Source of the DNA: Methanomicrobia archaeon
GTDB lineage: Archaea; Halobacteriota; Syntropharchaeia; Alkanophagales; Methanospirareceae
Direction of reading: 5' to 3'
DNA length: 60,664 bases
Assembly (NCBI GenBank): GCA_016930255.1
Contig: JAFGHB010000025.1
Location: forward strand, 1-60,664
Shown: in pieces, positions 58,727 to 60,664 of the stretch
Layout of the letters: every line of letters starts with the position of its first letter
How positions within the stretch are numbered: position 1 is the stretch's first letter
Position numbers and translations under genes: made by a program
The notes under the pieces: model-generated
Told to the model about the DNA's origin: nothing
Database searches by the model: none
What the model saw: only the letters and a program-made list of their open reading frames with translations

Positions 58727-59296
58727 TCACGTCCTCTTCACAATTATCGTCAGATTCGAGTTCTTTTCTACCAGCTTCTCGTAGTCGCCCTTTATATACG
58801 GCGTTATCAGCTCCAAATCGCCTATCCGTGGAATTATCTCAGCAACCAGCTCGCCGTCGTCGAACACTCGTACCACGCCGTCGCTCTCTGAAACTACTAC
58901 TGCTACGGCGTCGGTTTCTTTAGAAATAGAAGCAGCCGCCATGTGTCGGGTGCCCAAGCCCATAGGGGGGTCTACATGACGAGCAATCGTTTCTATGTAG
59001 CGTGCTGCGGAAAGCGCGTAGCCATCGCCACTGATAATAAACGCGCCGTCCATTCTCGCCAATTCTTTCAACGTTCCCTGGACGTTCGCGTCACGTATGT
59101 TCTTTGCTTCCTTGGGGTAATTCTCAAGCGGGTCCAGGATCAATGGCTTTGACCGCTTTAGCACTCTCGCCTCGTCACCGACCACAAATAATGCGCCGAG
59201 ACGCGATCCCTCGGCGATTCCCACGGCTATTTCGAGCACCGTCTCGAGCACTTCAGGATCGCAATTCCGCTCCGCCCTGCAGATTCTCCGTAGCAT
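58727..59296 (-). CDS. dacZ: Diadenylate cyclase DacZ (c-di-AMP synthase)
   Basis: 189 residues with the DAC (DisA_N) domain: 'GALFVVGDEARVLKR', 'MDGAFIISGDGYALSAARYI' with DGA at 83-85, and 'GLGTRHMAAASISKETDAVA' with RHxxA at 117-121. It makes c-di-AMP from ATP, a signal for osmotic and potassium control in archaea. ATG at 59296 matches the family start; the open frame to 59371 would overlap the pantoate kinase promoter. It lies on the same strand as hef and is divergent from the pantoate kinase. Confidence 0.92.
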   Translation of the reverse strand: MLRRICRAERNCDPEVLETVLEIAVGIAEGSRLGALFVVGDEARVLKRSKPLILDPLENYPKEAKNIRDANVQGTLKELARMDGAFIISGDGYALSAARYIETIARHVDPPMGLGTRHMAAASISKETDAVAVVVSESDGVVRVFDDGELVAEIIPRIGDLELITPYIKGDYEKLVEKNSNLTIIVKRT

Positions 59297-59369
59297 TTTT
59301 ATCTCCGCAGCTTTATGACTAATTGTTCTTCGCGCTTTATAAAATGAGACCGTGGACGAGGGGATAATC

Positions 59370-60287
59370 ATGAATCAAGGGCACGAATCAGAGCGATCTT
59401 ATTTTGGTGACGCTTTTCTTTCCCGGAAAGGGGTTGTAAGAACGTACTCACCGTCGCACATCACCGGCTTCTTTGCCATTCACGAGGATAGAAATCCGTT
59501 GCATAAAGGGTCTCTTGGCTGTGGCATCGTGTTAGAATCTGGCTGCGTCACCGAGGTCGCGCTCAGTCCGAATCGTCGGGTGAAGGCACGGGTAAGAATA
59601 GATGGGAAAGAGGAAGACGCGCATACCACCCGGTACGTTATCGAGCGGCTGGCAGGCGAGTCGGAGGTCAGTGTAGCAACGGATTTCGAAGTGCCGGTCG
59701 GCTGCGGATTCGGTGCAAGTGCTGCTGGTGCGCTCAGTACCGCTCTTGCCTTAAACGAGCTTTTAGCGCTGGGTATGACGCTCAACGAGGTGGCACAGAT
59801 AGCCCACTGCGCGGAGGTGGAGAACAGCACGGGCCTGGGTGACGTCATTGCGGAGACGTACGGTGGGGTCGTAATCCGAACGAGGCCGGGTGCTCCGGGA
59901 ATAGGCGTGGTGGATCGGATACCGCATAGAAACGAGAGGATAAGCTACGTAGTGCTGGGTACGAAACTGACGAAATCGGTATTAGTGGATGGCGGTGCGG
60001 AACTGAAACGGCGAATCAGCGATGCGGGTAGGGAAGCGCTGAAAGCGTTGACACAGAAGCCTACGTTAGAAACGTTCATGCGCGTATCACGGGAATTCTC
60101 GTTACGAATCGGATTGATCAGCGACACCTGCAAGGATGCGATCGAGGCAGTGGCTGCCGAGGGCAAGGTCGCCAGTGTGGCAATGTTAGGCGAGACAGTT
60201 TTTGTCATCGGCGAGAGCGAAGCGTTATGGGAGTTCGGCGACGTGAAAGCGAGTAGAATAGCCGATACCGGAGTGCGAATTATTTAG
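59370..60287 (+). CDS. Pantoate kinase (archaeal CoA biosynthesis, GHMP family)
   Basis: 305 residues. 'YSPSHITGFFAIHEDRNPLH' and 'KGSLGCGIVLESG' open the fold; 'PVGCGFGASAAGALSTALAL' is the GHMP phosphate-binding loop; 'ENSTGLGDVIAETYGGVVIR' carries the catalytic region. In archaea pantoate kinase phosphorylates pantoate before condensation with beta-alanine to make 4'-phosphopantothenate for CoA. The ATG at 59370 follows GAGGGG; a GTG at 59352 is the alternative. TTTATAAAA at 59336-59344 is a likely TATA element. Confidence 0.92.
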   Translation: MNQGHESERSYFGDAFLSRKGVVRTYSPSHITGFFAIHEDRNPLHKGSLGCGIVLESGCVTEVALSPNRRVKARVRIDGKEEDAHTTRYVIERLAGESEVSVATDFEVPVGCGFGASAAGALSTALALNELLALGMTLNEVAQIAHCAEVENSTGLGDVIAETYGGVVIRTRPGAPGIGVVDRIPHRNERISYVVLGTKLTKSVLVDGGAELKRRISDAGREALKALTQKPTLETFMRVSREFSLRIGLISDTCKDAIEAVAAEGKVASVAMLGETVFVIGESEALWEFGDVKASRIADTGVRII

Positions 60288-60320
60288 GCAGCAGCACCCC
60301 TGGCTGAACAGTTTGAAGGG

Positions 60321-60566
60321 TTATTCCAAGCACGTTTCCTTTCTCACGGCCGCTACGTTGCCCTCGTCATCCAACTCGATTTCCACCAGAATTCTATCGA
60401 CTTTGCACGTCTTAGGATTCCAGGTCCGTCCGCACACACCGCATTCAACGTCGCTGCCAAGTTCCAGGGCGTACCAGCTCGCATCGGCGTAGGGTGCGCC
60501 GCAATGTGGGCAAATGCTGACCGTCACATCCAGATAAGCCTTCTTTGTTTTAGACAGTGGACACAT
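60321..60566 (-). CDS. Small zinc-ribbon protein
   Basis: 81 residues. 'CPHCGAPY' and 'CGVCGRTWN' supply two CxxC knuckles for one zinc, and the C-terminal 'ILVEIELDDEGNVAAVRKE' is a beta-hairpin. No named family; such ribbons bind nucleic acid or protein partners. It converges with the pantoate kinase gene. The last about 100 bases of the window upstream of it show an AT-rich leader (TTTATC) and nothing else. Confidence 0.75.
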   Translation of the reverse strand: MCPLSKTKKAYLDVTVSICPHCGAPYADASWYALELGSDVECGVCGRTWNPKTCKVDRILVEIELDDEGNVAAVRKETCLE

Positions 60567-60664
60567 ATTCTTTATCTTCTTGTTAAGTAAACTTTGAAAC
60601 TACCCGGTATAAAGTGATGCTGGTATGGCTTTGATCCCTCTATGATACCTTTTAGTGTTGAACC

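Noticed and set aside
58652-59322. Plus-strand frames opposite hef 5' end and dacZ
   Set aside because: They are antisense to complete, motif-bearing genes and show no domain.
1-60664. CRISPR array
   Set aside because: No regularly spaced repeats of 23-37 bases were found; the periodic DNA in the surface and VWA genes is coding repeat sequence.

Overview
The window is archaeal, from a methanogen- or methanotroph-related euryarchaeote (Halobacteriota-like). The evidence is the archaeal-order ribosomal protein operon containing aIF1 and RNase P protein Rpp29, Sep-tRNA:Cys-tRNA synthase, aTrm56, Hef, a stand-alone Bud32, pantoate kinase, CofD (coenzyme F420), CODH/ACS subunits CdhA and CdhB with an FrhB-like protein, the CbiS fusion, an archaeal presenilin homologue and PGF-CTERM surface proteins. 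Lineages such as Methanosarcinales, ANME-1 or Archaeoglobi fit; the exact placement is inference, because no marker gene was compared. Layout. 1-8.3 kb: the 3' part of a large PGF-CTERM surface protein with calcium-binding repeats and a beta-propeller, a membrane-anchored protein, a PHP phosphoesterase, MobA, an ACT-domain regulator and CobT. 8.5-11.8 kb: a secreted papain-family protease and CbiS; with CobT, CbiS supports cobamide salvage. 11.8-13.6 kb: an AT-rich patch with a tyrosine recombinase whose 5' end is frameshifted, a ribbon-helix-helix protein and a perfect 12-bp-arm inverted repeat, probably the relic of an integrated element. 13.7-14.9 kb: aconitase-X-type phosphomevalonate dehydratase large subunit. 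14.9-21.3 kb: L3-L4-L23-L2-S19-L22-S3-L29-aIF1-Rpp29-S17-L14, then tRNA-Leu(CAA); the operon stops after L14 and a (GGTA)n microsatellite sits just upstream of S19. 21.6-29.1 kb: AMMECR1, a short two-cluster ferredoxin, an acetyltransferase, DUF357, the presenilin homologue, a 953-residue beta-helix surface protein, CofD and a membrane protein. 29.3-33.4 kb: cdhA-cdhB-frhB-like, suggesting F420-linked electron flow to or from the carbonyl branch. 33.5-43.1 kb: a decayed gene, small housekeeping proteins, an AT-rich nuclease-like singleton, SepCysS, a radical SAM protein, glutamine synthetase, a uracil-DNA-glycosylase-like protein and aTrm56. 43.4-52.1 kb is the most accessory-looking stretch: a MoxR ATPase and a CbbO/NorD-type VWA protein with helical repeats, a roughly 1.4-kb insert bounded by an exact 35-bp duplication of the VWA gene's 3' end, and a SEFIR-STAND-TPR protein. 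The insert holds a perfect 26-bp palindrome, an AT-rich radical SAM gene and a three-copy alternative hairpin. 52.2-60.6 kb: an orphan PGF-CTERM tail and then ordinary archaeal housekeeping genes (TyrS, Bud32, AglB, Hef, DacZ, pantoate kinase, a zinc ribbon). The most promising lead for something undescribed is the 43.4-52.1 kb island: a MoxR-VWA chaperone pair with an unusual repeat domain, a small repeat-bounded insert and a STAND immune-type sensor.
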